NCBI GenBank assembly: GCA_021810635.1
Contig: JAJZIH010000012.1
Span: forward strand, 1-64,000
Length of the DNA: 64,000 bases
Source: Pseudomonadota bacterium
Lineage (GTDB): Bacteria; Pseudomonadota; Gammaproteobacteria; JAKAQQ01
Direction of reading: 5' to 3'
Shown here one piece after another: positions 24,021 through 33,728 of this stretch. The notes below the pieces were generated by a model. That model saw only the letters and a list, made by a program, of their open reading frames with translations. It made no database searches and was not told the origin of the DNA. The translations under genes and the position numbers were made by a program. Numbering within the stretch: position 1 is the stretch's first letter; each line of letters opens with the position of its first letter.

Positions 24021-25435
24021 CCCACCCCCGATTCCGGGAGATCCGGCCGCGCCGGGCCGAAACCCGCCGAAGACAGGCTTTCGTATCTCCACTCCCCCAG
24101 ATCCGAAAGATCCGGAAGGAGCATCCGGGCATCCCCGATCACCACAAGAAAACATTCCTCGGGAGCCGGGAATACCTGGCGCAGGATTGCCGACGCCTGG
24201 GCCGGGGAAACCTGGTCCAGACCTTCGGCATACCTGACCCAGTCGGCCAAGTCCAGGTGATGGAAGCGTCGAAGGGCGAGGCGGAGGGCCCATTGATCCG
24301 TGGTCTCGTAGCGAAAGGCCTCCTGGCCCTTGAGGTAGAGACGCGCGGCCTTAAGATCCGTCTCCTTCAAACCTTCTTCCCGTGCCCGCCCGAGCACCTC
24401 GAAAGTGGCCGAAAAAGCCCTGCGGATCCGTTCCGTCGGCGTATGGGACGTGAGGTAGCTCAGGCCACGAAAGCTGGGGAGGGTATATCCCGCATGGGCG
24501 CCGTAAGTCAGCCCCTCTTCGATTCGGAGACGCCGGTTGAGAAGGGAATTGAACCGGCCACCCAAAACCGACTGGACGAGTTCCAGTCCGATGCGTTCCG
24601 GGTAGTGGTGATCCACGCCCAATCCCCCCATCCAAAAATAGCTTTGCGTGGCTCCAGGTCGGTCGATGAAGAGGTTCCGCGCACCGGCTGGAGATTCGAT
24701 CGGAAGGGGAGCATCGGACGCTTGTGGTGGGGCCCCCCGGCGGGAGGAAAAAACCCGGGTCAAGGCTGCACGAAACCCGTCCGGATCGAAGTCGCCAGCC
24801 ACGCTCACCACGGCTCTCCGCCGCCGCAGATGCTCAAACCAGAACCGCCGGAGCACACCCGTCTCAAGCCGGGGCAGACTCGTCTCGTCCCCTCCAACCG
24901 GATGCCCGTAGGGACTCTCGGTCCCATACATCCAGCCCTCGGCATAGAGTGGAAGCAGGGAACGGGGATCGCCATCCTTGGCAACCCGGATTGCGGCAAT
25001 GGAGCGCTTTTGAATCTTGTGCAGCTCGGAGGTGGCAAAGCGGGGAGATTCGAACACTTCGGAGAGCAGATCCCAGAGCCTCGGGAAAACCCGGCTCGGG
25101 GCCGACAGGGTCATTCCCAGGCATTCCCGTCCGGCCCAGGTTTCAAAATCCGCCCCCAGAGTTTCGAAACGGGCGGCCAGCGTGACCGCATCGGTCTCCC
25201 GCGTCCCCTTGACGAGCAGTTCAGCGGCCGCCTGGGCCTGGCCGGAACAGCCGATAGCATCCAGAAGCGCTCCCCCCTGCCAGAGACAGGCGACCGTGAC
25301 GAGTGGAACCTCCTGACGGGGGTGGAGGATGAGTTCAACTCCCGGTTCCAGGGTTTCCTCGAAGATCCCGGCCGTGGATTTCCAGTCCCGATGACGAGAC
25401 GGGGGGATGCCCGGCATGGGTCCGGTCCCGCTCAT
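24017..25435 (-). CDS. M16-family peptidase-like subunit (inactive partner)
   Basis: 472 residues of the pitrilysin/M16 fold. In the first domain the position of the zinc motif H-x-x-E-H is not conserved (CSGQAQAAAELLVKGT), so it is the non-catalytic partner. RLRIEEGLTYGAHAGY is the second-domain R/Y segment typical of M16B subunits. The start overlaps the upstream catalytic gene by 4 bp, so the two subunits are co-translated and probably form a heterodimeric, periplasmic or cytoplasmic processing protease. Confidence 0.8.
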   Translation of the reverse strand: MSGTGPMPGIPPSRHRDWKSTAGIFEETLEPGVELILHPRQEVPLVTVACLWQGGALLDAIGCSGQAQAAAELLVKGTRETDAVTLAARFETLGADFETWAGRECLGMTLSAPSRVFPRLWDLLSEVFESPRFATSELHKIQKRSIAAIRVAKDGDPRSLLPLYAEGWMYGTESPYGHPVGGDETSLPRLETGVLRRFWFEHLRRRRAVVSVAGDFDPDGFRAALTRVFSSRRGAPPQASDAPLPIESPAGARNLFIDRPGATQSYFWMGGLGVDHHYPERIGLELVQSVLGGRFNSLLNRRLRIEEGLTYGAHAGYTLPSFRGLSYLTSHTPTERIRRAFSATFEVLGRAREEGLKETDLKAARLYLKGQEAFRYETTDQWALRLALRRFHHLDLADWVRYAEGLDQVSPAQASAILRQVFPAPEECFLVVIGDARMLLPDLSDLGEWRYESLSSAGFGPARPDLPESGVG

Positions 25436-26820
25436 TGCCCCTCAGGATAGAGAGTTCCCACCGTCCATCCGCCGTGCCCGAAGGCGGCGCGTGCGGCATC
25501 CCGGATCTCGGTGGAACTCACGGCCTCGAGCAGACCGGGATAGGTCCCGATCCGGGACAGATCCCGGTGCAGGGTCCAGGCTCGGCCCAGCAGTTCCGCT
25601 CGCCCGGAGACCGACTCGAGATGGCGATAGTAGGTGGCCAGTCTTTGGTTCACCGCACGGATCCGTTCCGCTTCGGTGGGGCCGGCTTCGGTCAGCTGCT
25701 CAAGCGTCTCACGGAGGAGGCGCTCCACCGTTTGCGGTCGCTTGTTCGGGGCGAGCGTCACGAGGAGGACCTGGCGTCCGGGCACCAGGCGACCAATCCG
25801 GTAAGTCTCGAGAGCGATGGCCGCGGCCCTGCGTTCCACCAGCAGCGACTGGAGGCGGGAGGCGACGCCGCCGACCAGGATCGTCCAAAGCAGCTCGTCG
25901 GCCAGAGCCGAAGCGGCCGTCGCCGCCGGGACGGGGAACACCAGTGCCAAATAGGGGGACCCGACGGCCGCTGCACTCTCGATGCGCCGCTCCCCGGCCG
26001 GATGCTGGCCGGCCGATCCAGGCATGCTCGGGAGTGGGGGGCAGCCAGGCGCCGGTTGATCGAGCCCCATGTCGACGCACAGCCGGTTCCAGTGCCCCGG
26101 GTCGATCCCTCCGACCCCAATGACCGTGGGACGGGAACAGCGGTAGTGACGGTCGTAAAACCGGCCGAGCAATTCGGGGTCGATGCGCTCGATATCCTCG
26201 GACCATCCGATCACCGGATGGGCATAGGAGGTCCCCGCACAGGCCACCGCCTGTATCTCTTCGAGAAACTGCGCCACCGGATCGTTGTCCACACCGGCTT
26301 CGCGTTCGGACAGAATCACCCCCCGTTCGCGATCGACCCGCCCGGCATCGATGAGGAGAGCGCGCATGCGGTCGATCTCAAGCTCGAAGGCGGTGGCGAT
26401 CGCTGCTGCGGGAAACTGTTCGTGATAAACGGTGAACTCCTCGGTGGTATACGCATTGTTGCTGCCCCCCGCCGCTTCCAGGATTCGGTCGAAGTCTCCA
26501 TCGGGGAAACGGGCGCTACCGTTGAACATCATGTGTTCCAGAAAATGGGCGAGTCCCGTTGGAGCGGGAGGCTCATCGGCACTGCCAACCCGGTAAAACA
26601 CATAGAGAGCCGCCCGCGGATTGCCCGGATCCGGCCAGAGAACCGTCTCGGGTCCGGACGGCCATCCGACCGGCGCCTGAGGGCCGGGCCCCCGGCCCGC
26701 GGCAGCCGGGGGGAACGGGGAATCGGATGGGGTCGAACGGCTGGGCATGGAATTCACGGGGTGGGTCCGGCGGGAGGCCTCTCCCTGAACAGACCCTACG
26801 GCAACAAAGAAAGCGTGCAT
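25432..26820 (-). CDS. M16-family zinc peptidase, catalytic subunit
   Basis: About 462 residues from ATG 26820 (GGGGA 7 bp upstream). The inverted zinc motif HFLEH is present in LAHFLEHMMFNGS, and the third ligand Glu lies about 75 residues later in ILSEREAGVDNDP. Other M16 landmarks are NAYTTEEFTVYHEQ and the substrate-binding second domain. The N-terminus is moderately hydrophobic (MHAFFVAVGSVQGEA) and could be a weak signal. It is followed directly by the inactive subunit. An in-frame upstream ATG (MIADFRPIC) could extend it. Confidence 0.82.
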   Translation of the reverse strand: MHAFFVAVGSVQGEASRRTHPVNSMPSRSTPSDSPFPPAAAGRGPGPQAPVGWPSGPETVLWPDPGNPRAALYVFYRVGSADEPPAPTGLAHFLEHMMFNGSARFPDGDFDRILEAAGGSNNAYTTEEFTVYHEQFPAAAIATAFELEIDRMRALLIDAGRVDRERGVILSEREAGVDNDPVAQFLEEIQAVACAGTSYAHPVIGWSEDIERIDPELLGRFYDRHYRCSRPTVIGVGGIDPGHWNRLCVDMGLDQPAPGCPPLPSMPGSAGQHPAGERRIESAAAVGSPYLALVFPVPAATAASALADELLWTILVGGVASRLQSLLVERRAAAIALETYRIGRLVPGRQVLLVTLAPNKRPQTVERLLRETLEQLTEAGPTEAERIRAVNQRLATYYRHLESVSGRAELLGRAWTLHRDLSRIGTYPGLLEAVSSTEIRDAARAAFGHGGWTVGTLYPEGQ

Positions 26821-26875
26821 TATCGAATCCCCAAGGTAAAAAATGCAAATGGGGCGAAAGTCGGCAATCATTGTT

Positions 26876-26906
26876 CCCCTCCTCCGGCCGGATCCAGCCG
26901 GAGGGG
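26876..26906. terminator. GC-rich hairpin upstream of the M16 operon
   Basis: CCCCTCC-TCCGGC pairs with GCCGGAGGGG around a short loop, a strong stem with a small bulge and no T-run. The rest of the 430-bp gap between the M16 start (26820) and pstS (27251) holds no convincing gene, only the Pho-type promoter near 27178-27209. The hairpin may be a transcription or processing site. Confidence 0.35.
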
Positions 26907-27177
26907 TCGGAGACGGCGCACGCCCTACGACGATCGACGGTCCTGCCTTTGATTCACAGGGGTACCGGCCATGACGACGGCGACGCCCCCAACCCCCGGT
27001 CACGGGCGCGGATCATCCGCCGGATGCCGGAGGAGACGGGAGCATCCGATTGGACGGTGGTGCTCTGCGCCGACCTAACGGATGTGCCTTCCCCACCTCC
27101 GGGCTGGCGCCGCAGCCCGCTGAGGACCCGCCCGGACCCGATGGGTTTTCACGCGGACGGCCGGGCCTGTCTCGGGC

Positions 27178-27209
27178 CTGTCACAGAAATGCCATGTTTC
27201 CGGTATAGG
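27178..27209 (+). promoter_or_regulatory. Pho-box-like site and -10 element for pstS
   Basis: CTGTCAC-AGAA-ATGCCAT (27178-27195) matches the PhoB direct-repeat pattern CTGTCAT-N4-CTGTCAT in six of seven and five of seven positions. A -10-like TATAGG follows at 27204-27209, in the place where PhoB replaces a -35 element. This predicts induction by phosphate starvation. Confidence 0.55.
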
Positions 27210-27250
27210 CTGGAGCACGCTCAATGTCTGACCCCATAAGGAGCCCTGCC

Positions 27251-28333
27251 ATGTCGAAACTGAGAACCCGCCCCCTTGTCCGCCTAACCGCACTCGCGGC
27301 GGTTGTCCTAGCCGGCCTTTGTGCCCTGGCTCCTGTGCCCGTTCAGGCCCGGACAACCCATCTCATTGAAACCGGTTCCACGCTGCTCTACCCCCTCTTC
27401 AACCTGTGGGTACCAACCTACACCGCCACCCATCCCGGCATCCGCATCACCACCGAGGCGACGGGAAGCGGAACTGGAATCGCCCAGGCCGTGGCCGGTC
27501 TCGTCCAGTTCGGCGCCTCGGATGCCTACCTGAGCCCGACCCTGCAGCGTCTGCACCCGGGACTGCTCAACATTCCGCTCGCCATCTCGAGCCAGATGGT
27601 CAACTACAACCTGCCGGGTCTCAACAGACGGTCCTTGCGCCTGTCGGGCCCTGTCCTGGCCGCCATCTATGCAGGCCGGATCCGCGACTGGAATGCCCCG
27701 GCGATCCGCGCACTCAACCCGGGCTTGCCGCTTCCCCACCACCGGATCCTGCCGATCCACCGCAGTGACGGCAGCGGCGACACCTTTATTTTCACCCAGT
27801 ACCTGAGCTTCTCAACCCCCGTCTGGATGAATGCCACGGGCTATGGAACAACCGTGAGCTGGCCCGCGATCCGCGGAGAAATCGGCGCCACGGGGAACCC
27901 GGGGATGGTGCAGGCCCTAGCCACTAATCCTTATGCCATCGCCTATATCGGCGTGAGCTACCGTTCGGCGATCCTCAAGGACCATCTGGGGCAGGCCCAG
28001 CTCGAAAACCGGGCCGGGCGGTTTGTTCCGCTCACCGGATCCACGGTCGCTGCGGCCGTCGCCGCCCGTGCTCCCCACACACCGCCCGACCAGAGCATCA
28101 GCCTCGTTTTCGCTCCGGGGGCAAATGCCTACCCGATCATCAACTACGAATATGTGATCGTCAAGGAACACCAGCCCTCCCGCCGCATGGCGCTGGCCAT
28201 CCGCCGGTTCCTCGAATGGGCCATTGCCCCAACCGGCGGCAATGCACCCTCGTTCCTGAACCGGGTCGGGTTCGCTCCGCTGCCAGCGCAAGCCATCCGC
28301 CAGAGCCGTCGGCAGATCGTGAAAATCCATTAA
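27251..28333 (+). CDS. pstS: Phosphate ABC transporter substrate-binding protein PstS
   Basis: 360 residues. The signal peptide ends after VPVQA at residue 33. The mature protein begins with the phosphate-loop signature ETGSTLLYPLFNLW, and further binding residues lie in EATGSGTGIAQ, GASDAYLS and HRSDGSGDTFIFTQYLS. It captures inorganic phosphate in the periplasm for PstCA. AAGGAG lies 9 bp before ATG 27251, which is why that start is chosen. A Pho-box-like site precedes it, and two hairpins separate it from pstC. Confidence 0.92.
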   Translation: MSKLRTRPLVRLTALAAVVLAGLCALAPVPVQARTTHLIETGSTLLYPLFNLWVPTYTATHPGIRITTEATGSGTGIAQAVAGLVQFGASDAYLSPTLQRLHPGLLNIPLAISSQMVNYNLPGLNRRSLRLSGPVLAAIYAGRIRDWNAPAIRALNPGLPLPHHRILPIHRSDGSGDTFIFTQYLSFSTPVWMNATGYGTTVSWPAIRGEIGATGNPGMVQALATNPYAIAYIGVSYRSAILKDHLGQAQLENRAGRFVPLTGSTVAAAVAARAPHTPPDQSISLVFAPGANAYPIINYEYVIVKEHQPSRRMALAIRRFLEWAIAPTGGNAPSFLNRVGFAPLPAQAIRQSRRQIVKIH

Positions 28334-28392
28334 ACTGGCCCCATTCGGGCAAACCAGTTTTCCGCAGGGACAAGGGGAGACCTCCCCTGTCC
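28332..28392 (+). terminator. Two intercistronic hairpins between pstS and pstC
   Basis: Hairpin 1 (28332-28360) has AAACTGG/CCAGTTT arms with inner GCCC/GGGC and is followed by a short T run. Hairpin 2 (28368-28392) pairs GGACAAGGGGAG with CTCCCCTGTCC with one bulged A. Such structures often stabilise the upstream pstS message or partly stop transcription so that the binding protein is made in excess over the permease. Confidence 0.6.
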
Positions 28393-28417
28393 CCGGATCG
28401 GGAGATAAGACGAATCC

Positions 28418-29371
28418 ATGTGGTTCCGACGTCTGCTGGCCGTCTTTAGCCTGCTGGTCCCACTGGTGCTCCTGGCCATTGCGGTTTTCCTGACTTACTA
28501 CGCCTGGCCCGCCATCCATTACAACGGCCTCGATTTCCTGTGGCGGGAGACCTGGAACATCGGCAACCAGTATGCGAATCCCGTCCACCGCCATGGCGAG
28601 ACCGTCATGCCCGGGGCCCGGTTCGGCATCCTGTTCCTGATCGTGGGCACACTGGGCAGCGCCTTCCTCGCCCTGCTCATGGCCTTTCCACTCGGTCTGG
28701 GTGCCGCCCTCTTCCTGAGCGAGGTGGTTCCCCACCGCTTCGGCCATTTGGTCTCGTTTTTCGTCGAACTCCTGGCCGGCATCCCCTCCGTCGTCTTCGG
28801 CCTTTGGGGCATCGTCTTCCTGATTCCATTTCTGGGCCACCACATCTTCCCCGTTCTGGCCGGGATGTTCCCCTTCATCCCGTTCCTGGCGCGTCCCACG
28901 GGTTCCGGTTATGGCCTCCTGACGTCGAGCCTCGTGCTGTGCCTCATGATCGTCCCTTTCATCGCAGCCACCCTGCGCGATGCCCTGCGCAGCCAGAGCA
29001 CCGAAATGCGCGAGGCGGGCATCAGCCTCGGCGCCACCCGTTTTGAAGTGGCGACCCGGATTCTTCTCCCGGGACAGAAAACCGCCCTGGTCGGCGCCAC
29101 CATGCTGGCCTTCGGCCGGGCCCTCGGTGAAACGATGGCCGTGCTCATGGTGAGCGGAAACGCACTCAACTACCTGCCCCACAACATCTACAGTCCCATC
29201 TCCACCATGGCGGCGTTCATCGTGGCCCAGCTGGACAGTGCGCTGGCGGATCCGACCGGCATGGCCATGCGGTCGCTGGCGGAAATTGCTGTCCTGCTGC
29301 TCGTGATTTCATTCATCATCAACGGAGCGGCCCGACTCCTGATCGGCACGCTCAAGGAGCACACGCTATGA
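28418..29371 (+). CDS. pstC: Phosphate ABC transporter permease PstC
   Basis: 317 residues with about six to seven membrane helices. The EAA loop that contacts the ATPase reads REAGISLGATRFEVATRILLPG, and GRALGETMAVLMVSGN is the permease signature. It forms the channel with PstA. Its stop overlaps the pstA start (ATGA). The residue pattern and position between pstS and pstA make the assignment secure. Confidence 0.9.
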   Translation: MWFRRLLAVFSLLVPLVLLAIAVFLTYYAWPAIHYNGLDFLWRETWNIGNQYANPVHRHGETVMPGARFGILFLIVGTLGSAFLALLMAFPLGLGAALFLSEVVPHRFGHLVSFFVELLAGIPSVVFGLWGIVFLIPFLGHHIFPVLAGMFPFIPFLARPTGSGYGLLTSSLVLCLMIVPFIAATLRDALRSQSTEMREAGISLGATRFEVATRILLPGQKTALVGATMLAFGRALGETMAVLMVSGNALNYLPHNIYSPISTMAAFIVAQLDSALADPTGMAMRSLAEIAVLLLVISFIINGAARLLIGTLKEHTL

Positions 29372-30252
29372 GCGGGATCCGGGCGGTTCATCCGCCACGT
29401 CCCTCGCCCGGCTGGATCCGGTACCGGCGCATCAAAAGCGCGATCGGTTGGGCACTGGCCGGGACGGCCCTCCTGATCCTGTCCGTGGCTATGGTCCAGA
29501 TCCTCCTCTATGTCTTCCTGAAAGGTTTCCACAGCCTGACACCCAAAATCTTCACGGAAGATACCGTGGGGGTGGGCGGCGGACTCAGAAACGCCATTCT
29601 CGGAACGGCCCTTCTGTCCGGGTCGGCCATGATCCTCTCCGCGCTGATCGGAGTCGCGGCGGGTTTGTACCTGAGCGAGTTCGGTGAGGGCCGGCTGGGT
29701 AGCCTGACGCGGTTTCTGAGCGATGTCCTGGTTGGCGTCCCCTCCATCGTGCTGGGATTTGTGGGCTATGTGATTCTCACCGTCTGGCTGCGCTGGCAGT
29801 TTTCCCTTGCTGCGGGCGCCATTACGCTTGCAGTCCTCATGCTGCCCTACATCGTCCGGAGTACCGAACTCGCCTTGCGGCGGGTCGCCTCCGGCATCCG
29901 CGAATCCGCCTATGCCCTGGGATGCCGGGACCATCAGGTGGTGTTCAAGGTCCTGCTCAAGGCCGCCGCACCGGGCATCGGCACCGGCATTCTCCTGGCG
30001 CTCGCGATTTCGGCGGGCGAAACCGCTCCCCTGCTCTATACCGCGGGCTGGTCGAATTACGGCTGGTCCGGCCACCTGATCCACGAACCGGTGGCGTATC
30101 TCACCTACGTCATCTGGAGCTTCATCGGCGAGCCCTTCCACTCCGCCCACGCCTTGGCCTACGTCGCCGCCTTTCTCATCACCTTCGTCATCCTGCTGAT
30201 CAACCTGCTGGCTCGTTTCCTGATCGCCTCCTCACCCCACTCCCGACTCTGA
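29368..30252 (+). CDS. pstA: Phosphate ABC transporter permease PstA
   Basis: 294 residues with six membrane helices. The EAA loop is [26 protein letters not shown], and [15 protein letters not shown] is the PstA signature. It pairs with PstC. In most genomes pstB and phoU follow at once; here metK follows 40 bp later, so the ATPase must be encoded elsewhere. Confidence 0.9.
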   Translation: MSGIRAVHPPRPSPGWIRYRRIKSAIGWALAGTALLILSVAMVQILLYVFLKGFHSLTPKIFTEDTVGVGGGLRNAILGTALLSGSAMILSALIGVAAGLYLSEFGEGRLGSLTRFLSDVLVGVPSIVLGFVGYVILTVWLRWQFSLAAGAITLAVLMLPYIVRSTELALRRVASGIRESAYALGCRDHQVVFKVLLKAAAPGIGTGILLALAISAGETAPLLYTAGWSNYGWSGHLIHEPVAYLTYVIWSFIGEPFHSAHALAYVAAFLITFVILLINLLARFLIASSPHSRL

Positions 30253-30292
30253 AGGCAAGTATAATGGCCGGATCCAGAGAAGGATTGCCGCC

Positions 30293-31477
30293 GTGACCAC
30301 GAATACCATGATTTTCAGTTCCGAGTCTGTTTCCGAAGGCCATCCCGACAAGGTCGCCGACCAGATCTCTGACGCCATCCTCGATACCCTGATCTCCCAA
30401 GATCCCCGCAGCCGGGTCGCCTGTGAGACCCTGGTCAAAACCGGGGTCGCCATTATCGCCGGGGAAATTTCGACGCAGGCTTGGGTCGACCTCGACGAGC
30501 TGGTTCGCCGGGTCATCACCGGCATCGGATATACCAGTTCCGAAGTCGGTTTCGACGGCGGCACCTGCGGGGTCATTTCCCTGATCGGCAAGCAGTCGGG
30601 CGATATCGCCCAGGGCGTGGACCGGGCCACGCCGGAAGACCAGGGAGCGGGTGACCAGGGCATCATGTTCGGCTATGCCACGGACGAAACCGACGTCTTC
30701 ATGCCAGCCCCCATCACTTACGCGCACCGGCTCATGCGACGGCAGTCCGAACTCCGGCGGTCCGGAGCGCTGCCCTGGCTGAGACCGGACGCCAAAAGCC
30801 AGGTCAGCCTCTGCTATGTGGACGGAGTCCCTCGCTACTGCACCGCCATCGTGGTCTCCACCCAGCATGCCCCGGATGTCTCGAACGAGGACCTGCGGCA
30901 GGCGGTCAGGGAACTCATCATCAAACCCACCCTGCCCCCTGAATGGATCCGCCCGGAAACCCGGATTCTCATCAATCCGACCGGCCGCTTCGTGACCGGC
31001 GGGCCCGCCGGGGATTGCGGTCTCACGGGACGCAAAATCATCGTCGATACGTACGGGGGCATGGCACGGCATGGTGGCGGTGCCTTTTCGGGCAAGGACC
31101 CCTCCAAGGTGGACCGGTCGGCGGCCTACGCCGCCCGCCACGTCGCCAAGAACATCGTCGCCGCGGGGTTGGCCCGACGCTGCGAAATCCAGCTTTCCTA
31201 CGCAATCGGCGTGGCCAAACCGGTGTCCATCGCGGTCGAGACGTTCGGCACCGAATGCGTCCCGAACCATCATCTGGTCCAGCTCATCGAAGACCATTTC
31301 GACCTGACCCCCAACGGAATCATCCAGGAGCTCGACCTCATCCGCCCGATCTACCAGAAAACCGCCGTCTACGGACACTTCGGACGCACGGAACCTGAGT
31401 TCACCTGGGAGCGCCTCGACAAGGTCGAAATCCTGAAGGATGCGGCCGGCACCCGCCGCGTCCAGCGCATCCGCTGA
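30293..31477 (+). CDS. metK: S-adenosylmethionine synthetase
   Basis: 394 residues. Motifs are [20 protein letters not shown] (ATP/methionine site), [15 protein letters not shown], and the phosphate-binding [19 protein letters not shown] loop. It joins ATP and methionine to make SAM. GTG 30293 has AAGGA about 8 bp upstream; ATG 30308 is an alternative. It is followed by ahcY after 11 bp, forming a methyl-cycle operon. No SAM riboswitch fits into the 40-bp leader. Confidence 0.95.
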   Translation: MTTNTMIFSSESVSEGHPDKVADQISDAILDTLISQDPRSRVACETLVKTGVAIIAGEISTQAWVDLDELVRRVITGIGYTSSEVGFDGGTCGVISLIGKQSGDIAQGVDRATPEDQGAGDQGIMFGYATDETDVFMPAPITYAHRLMRRQSELRRSGALPWLRPDAKSQVSLCYVDGVPRYCTAIVVSTQHAPDVSNEDLRQAVRELIIKPTLPPEWIRPETRILINPTGRFVTGGPAGDCGLTGRKIIVDTYGGMARHGGGAFSGKDPSKVDRSAAYAARHVAKNIVAAGLARRCEIQLSYAIGVAKPVSIAVETFGTECVPNHHLVQLIEDHFDLTPNGIIQELDLIRPIYQKTAVYGHFGRTEPEFTWERLDKVEILKDAAGTRRVQRIR

Positions 31478-31488
31478 GCATCCATCTG

Positions 31489-32928
31489 GTGCCCTCCGCC
31501 CGCTCCCGCGCGACCGAACCGACCGCTGGAACCATCCGGCAGGACTTCCGCGTTCGTGACCTGGCCCTCGCTCCCTGGGGACGCCGGGAAATTGCGGTCG
31601 CGGAGCACGAAATGCCCGGCCTCATGGCCCTGCGACAGGAATACGCAAGCCGCCAGCCCCTCCACGGCGCACGCATTGCCGGCTGCCTTCATCTCACGAT
31701 CGAAACCGCCGTTCTCATCGAGACCCTGATCGCCCTCGGCGCCCAGGTCCGATGGGCTTCCTGCAACATCTTCTCCACCGAAGACCACGCCGCAGCCGCG
31801 CTCGCGGCCCGTGGCATTCCGGTTTTTGCCCACAAAGGGGAATCCCTAGAAGAATACTGGGAAGCCGTGGCCGAACTGTTCGAATGGCCGGACGGGGACG
31901 GGCCCAACCTGATCCTGGACGACGGTGGGGATGCCACCCTCTATCTTGTACTCGGCTCCCAGGCGGAACGAAATCCGGATGTCCTCGCCCATCCCCAGAA
32001 CCCGGAAGAGACGGCCCTGCATGCAACCCTCCGGAAAAGGCTGGCGGCAGAGTCCGGATTTTTCAGCACGCGCCTCGGGGCCATCCGCGGCGTCAGCGAA
32101 GAGACGACGACGGGCGTCCACCGTCTCTACGATCTTGAACGGCGTGGGGAACTGCCCTTTCCAGCATTCAATGTCAACGACTCGGTCACCAAATCCAAGT
32201 TTGACAATCTCTACGGCTGCCGCGAGTCCCTGATCGATGGCATCAAGCGGGCCACCGATCTCATGATCGCCGGCAAGGTGGCCTTGGTGCTCGGCTACGG
32301 CGAGGTCGGCAAGGGTTGTGCCCAGGCCTTGCGGGGACTCGGCGCCACCGTCTGGGTCACGGAAATCGACCCCATCTGTGCGCTGCAGGCGGCCATGGAA
32401 GGATTTCGGGTGGTCCGGATTGAAGAAGTCGTGGAGACGGTCGACCTCTTCGTCACGGCCACCGGCAATCTTCGGGTCATCGGCCATGAGCACCTCCTGC
32501 GCATGAAGCACCGAGCCGTGGTCTGCAACATCGGCCACTTTGATTCGGAAATCGACGTCGCCTCGCTTCGTCAGTATCCCTGGACCTCCATCAAGCCTCA
32601 GGTCGACCTGGTGCGACTGCCCGATGGCCGCGAACTGATCCTGCTCGCCGAAGGGCGTCTCGTCAATCTCGGATGCGCCACTGGCCACCCGAGCTTCGTG
32701 ATGTCCGCCTCGTTCACCAACCAAGTTCTCGCGCAGATGGCCCTTTGGGAACACGATCTCAGGACGGAGCGGCGGGTGCGTGTCCTGCCCAAGGCACTCG
32801 ACGAGAAAGTGGCGCGTCTCCACCTCGGTCGGCTGGGCGTGCAACTCACCGTGCTCACGCCGGAGCAGGAACGGTATCTCGGCCTGTCCAAGGACGGTCC
32901 GTTCAAGACGGACCACTACCGGTACTGA
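31489..32928 (+). CDS. ahcY: S-adenosylhomocysteine hydrolase
   Basis: About 479 residues. It splits S-adenosylhomocysteine into adenosine and homocysteine with bound NAD. The NAD-binding loop [15 protein letters not shown], the [15 protein letters not shown] substrate segment, [21 protein letters not shown], and the C-terminal KTDHYRY (Lys/Tyr that contact NAD across the dimer) are all present. GTG 31489, 11 bp after metK, is the likely start, but a later start is possible because the first 20 residues look unconserved. Confidence 0.95.
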   Translation: MPSARSRATEPTAGTIRQDFRVRDLALAPWGRREIAVAEHEMPGLMALRQEYASRQPLHGARIAGCLHLTIETAVLIETLIALGAQVRWASCNIFSTEDHAAAALAARGIPVFAHKGESLEEYWEAVAELFEWPDGDGPNLILDDGGDATLYLVLGSQAERNPDVLAHPQNPEETALHATLRKRLAAESGFFSTRLGAIRGVSEETTTGVHRLYDLERRGELPFPAFNVNDSVTKSKFDNLYGCRESLIDGIKRATDLMIAGKVALVLGYGEVGKGCAQALRGLGATVWVTEIDPICALQAAMEGFRVVRIEEVVETVDLFVTATGNLRVIGHEHLLRMKHRAVVCNIGHFDSEIDVASLRQYPWTSIKPQVDLVRLPDGRELILLAEGRLVNLGCATGHPSFVMSASFTNQVLAQMALWEHDLRTERRVRVLPKALDEKVARLHLGRLGVQLTVLTPEQERYLGLSKDGPFKTDHYRY

Positions 32929-32948
32929 ACGGCCGGCTCCCCCCGGCC

Positions 32949-33728
32949 TCAGGTCCGGAGACGCCGATAGGCAATGGCCGTGGCGATGCCGTACCCGGCC
33001 AGCCCATAGGCGACGAGGACGGCGACATGCTCGAAAACCGCATGGGGAACCCGGCCCGTCAAGAGCGGCCGGATGAGTTCGATCGCGTGCGTCAGGGGGA
33101 GGAGCCGGGCGACAAAAACCACCGGCGCCGGCAGTGCACTCAGGGGAAAGAACACTCCGGAGATGAGCAACAGGGGCGTCAACAAGAGGATCATGTAGTA
33201 GACGAAAAAGTCATAGCTCCGGGCCAGAACCGTCATGATCATGGCGATCGCCGCAAAGGCGAATCCCATGAGAAAAATGACCGGGAAAACCCAGAGCGCC
33301 GTCAACCCCGACCAGAGCTGGAGTACGAAACCCACAACGACGATGGCCAGAGCGTTGATGAGCCCCTTGGTTGCGGCCCAGCTCACCTCCCCGAAAATGA
33401 CATCGGCCGGCTCAAGCGGGGCACTCAGGATCGCCTCCCAGGTCTTCTGCATTTCCATGCGGGTGTAGGCGGAATAGAGCGCTTCGAAGCTTGCGGCATT
33501 CATGGCGCTCGAACAGACGATCCCGCTGGCCAAAAAGACCAGATAGGGCAGGTGATCCATGGTTTTCACAAAGTGCCCGAAACCATATCCGAACGCCAGA
33601 AGGTAGAGCAGCGGTTCGCCGAAGTTGGCAATCAGGGACGGAACCAGGAGTTTCCGCCAGACCAGGAAGTTGCGCATCCAGACGGCGCCAGAGCCCCGGC
33701 TGGGCATCCAGCAAATGGGACGCATCAT
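32949..33728 (-). CDS. ABC-2 type exporter permease (NodJ-like)
   Basis: 259 residues with six membrane helices. Family features are ANFGEPLLYLLAFGYGFG and the conserved HAIELIRPLLTG near the last helices, as in NodJ/drug exporter permeases. The start overlaps the upstream ATPase gene by 4 bp. It is probably an exporter of a hydrophobic or oligosaccharide substrate, of unknown identity. Confidence 0.85.
   Translation of the reverse strand: MMRPICWMPSRGSGAVWMRNFLVWRKLLVPSLIANFGEPLLYLLAFGYGFGHFVKTMDHLPYLVFLASGIVCSSAMNAASFEALYSAYTRMEMQKTWEAILSAPLEPADVIFGEVSWAATKGLINALAIVVVGFVLQLWSGLTALWVFPVIFLMGFAFAAIAMIMTVLARSYDFFVYYMILLLTPLLLISGVFFPLSALPAPVVFVARLLPLTHAIELIRPLLTGRVPHAVFEHVAVLVAYGLAGYGIATAIAYRRLRT

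Noticed and set aside
30253-30292. SAM riboswitch before metK
   Set aside because: The gap is only 40 bp and shows only a ribosome-binding site.
30200-31378. 392-residue minus-strand frame over metK
   Set aside because: It mirrors the strongly conserved metK gene and lacks any domain of its own.
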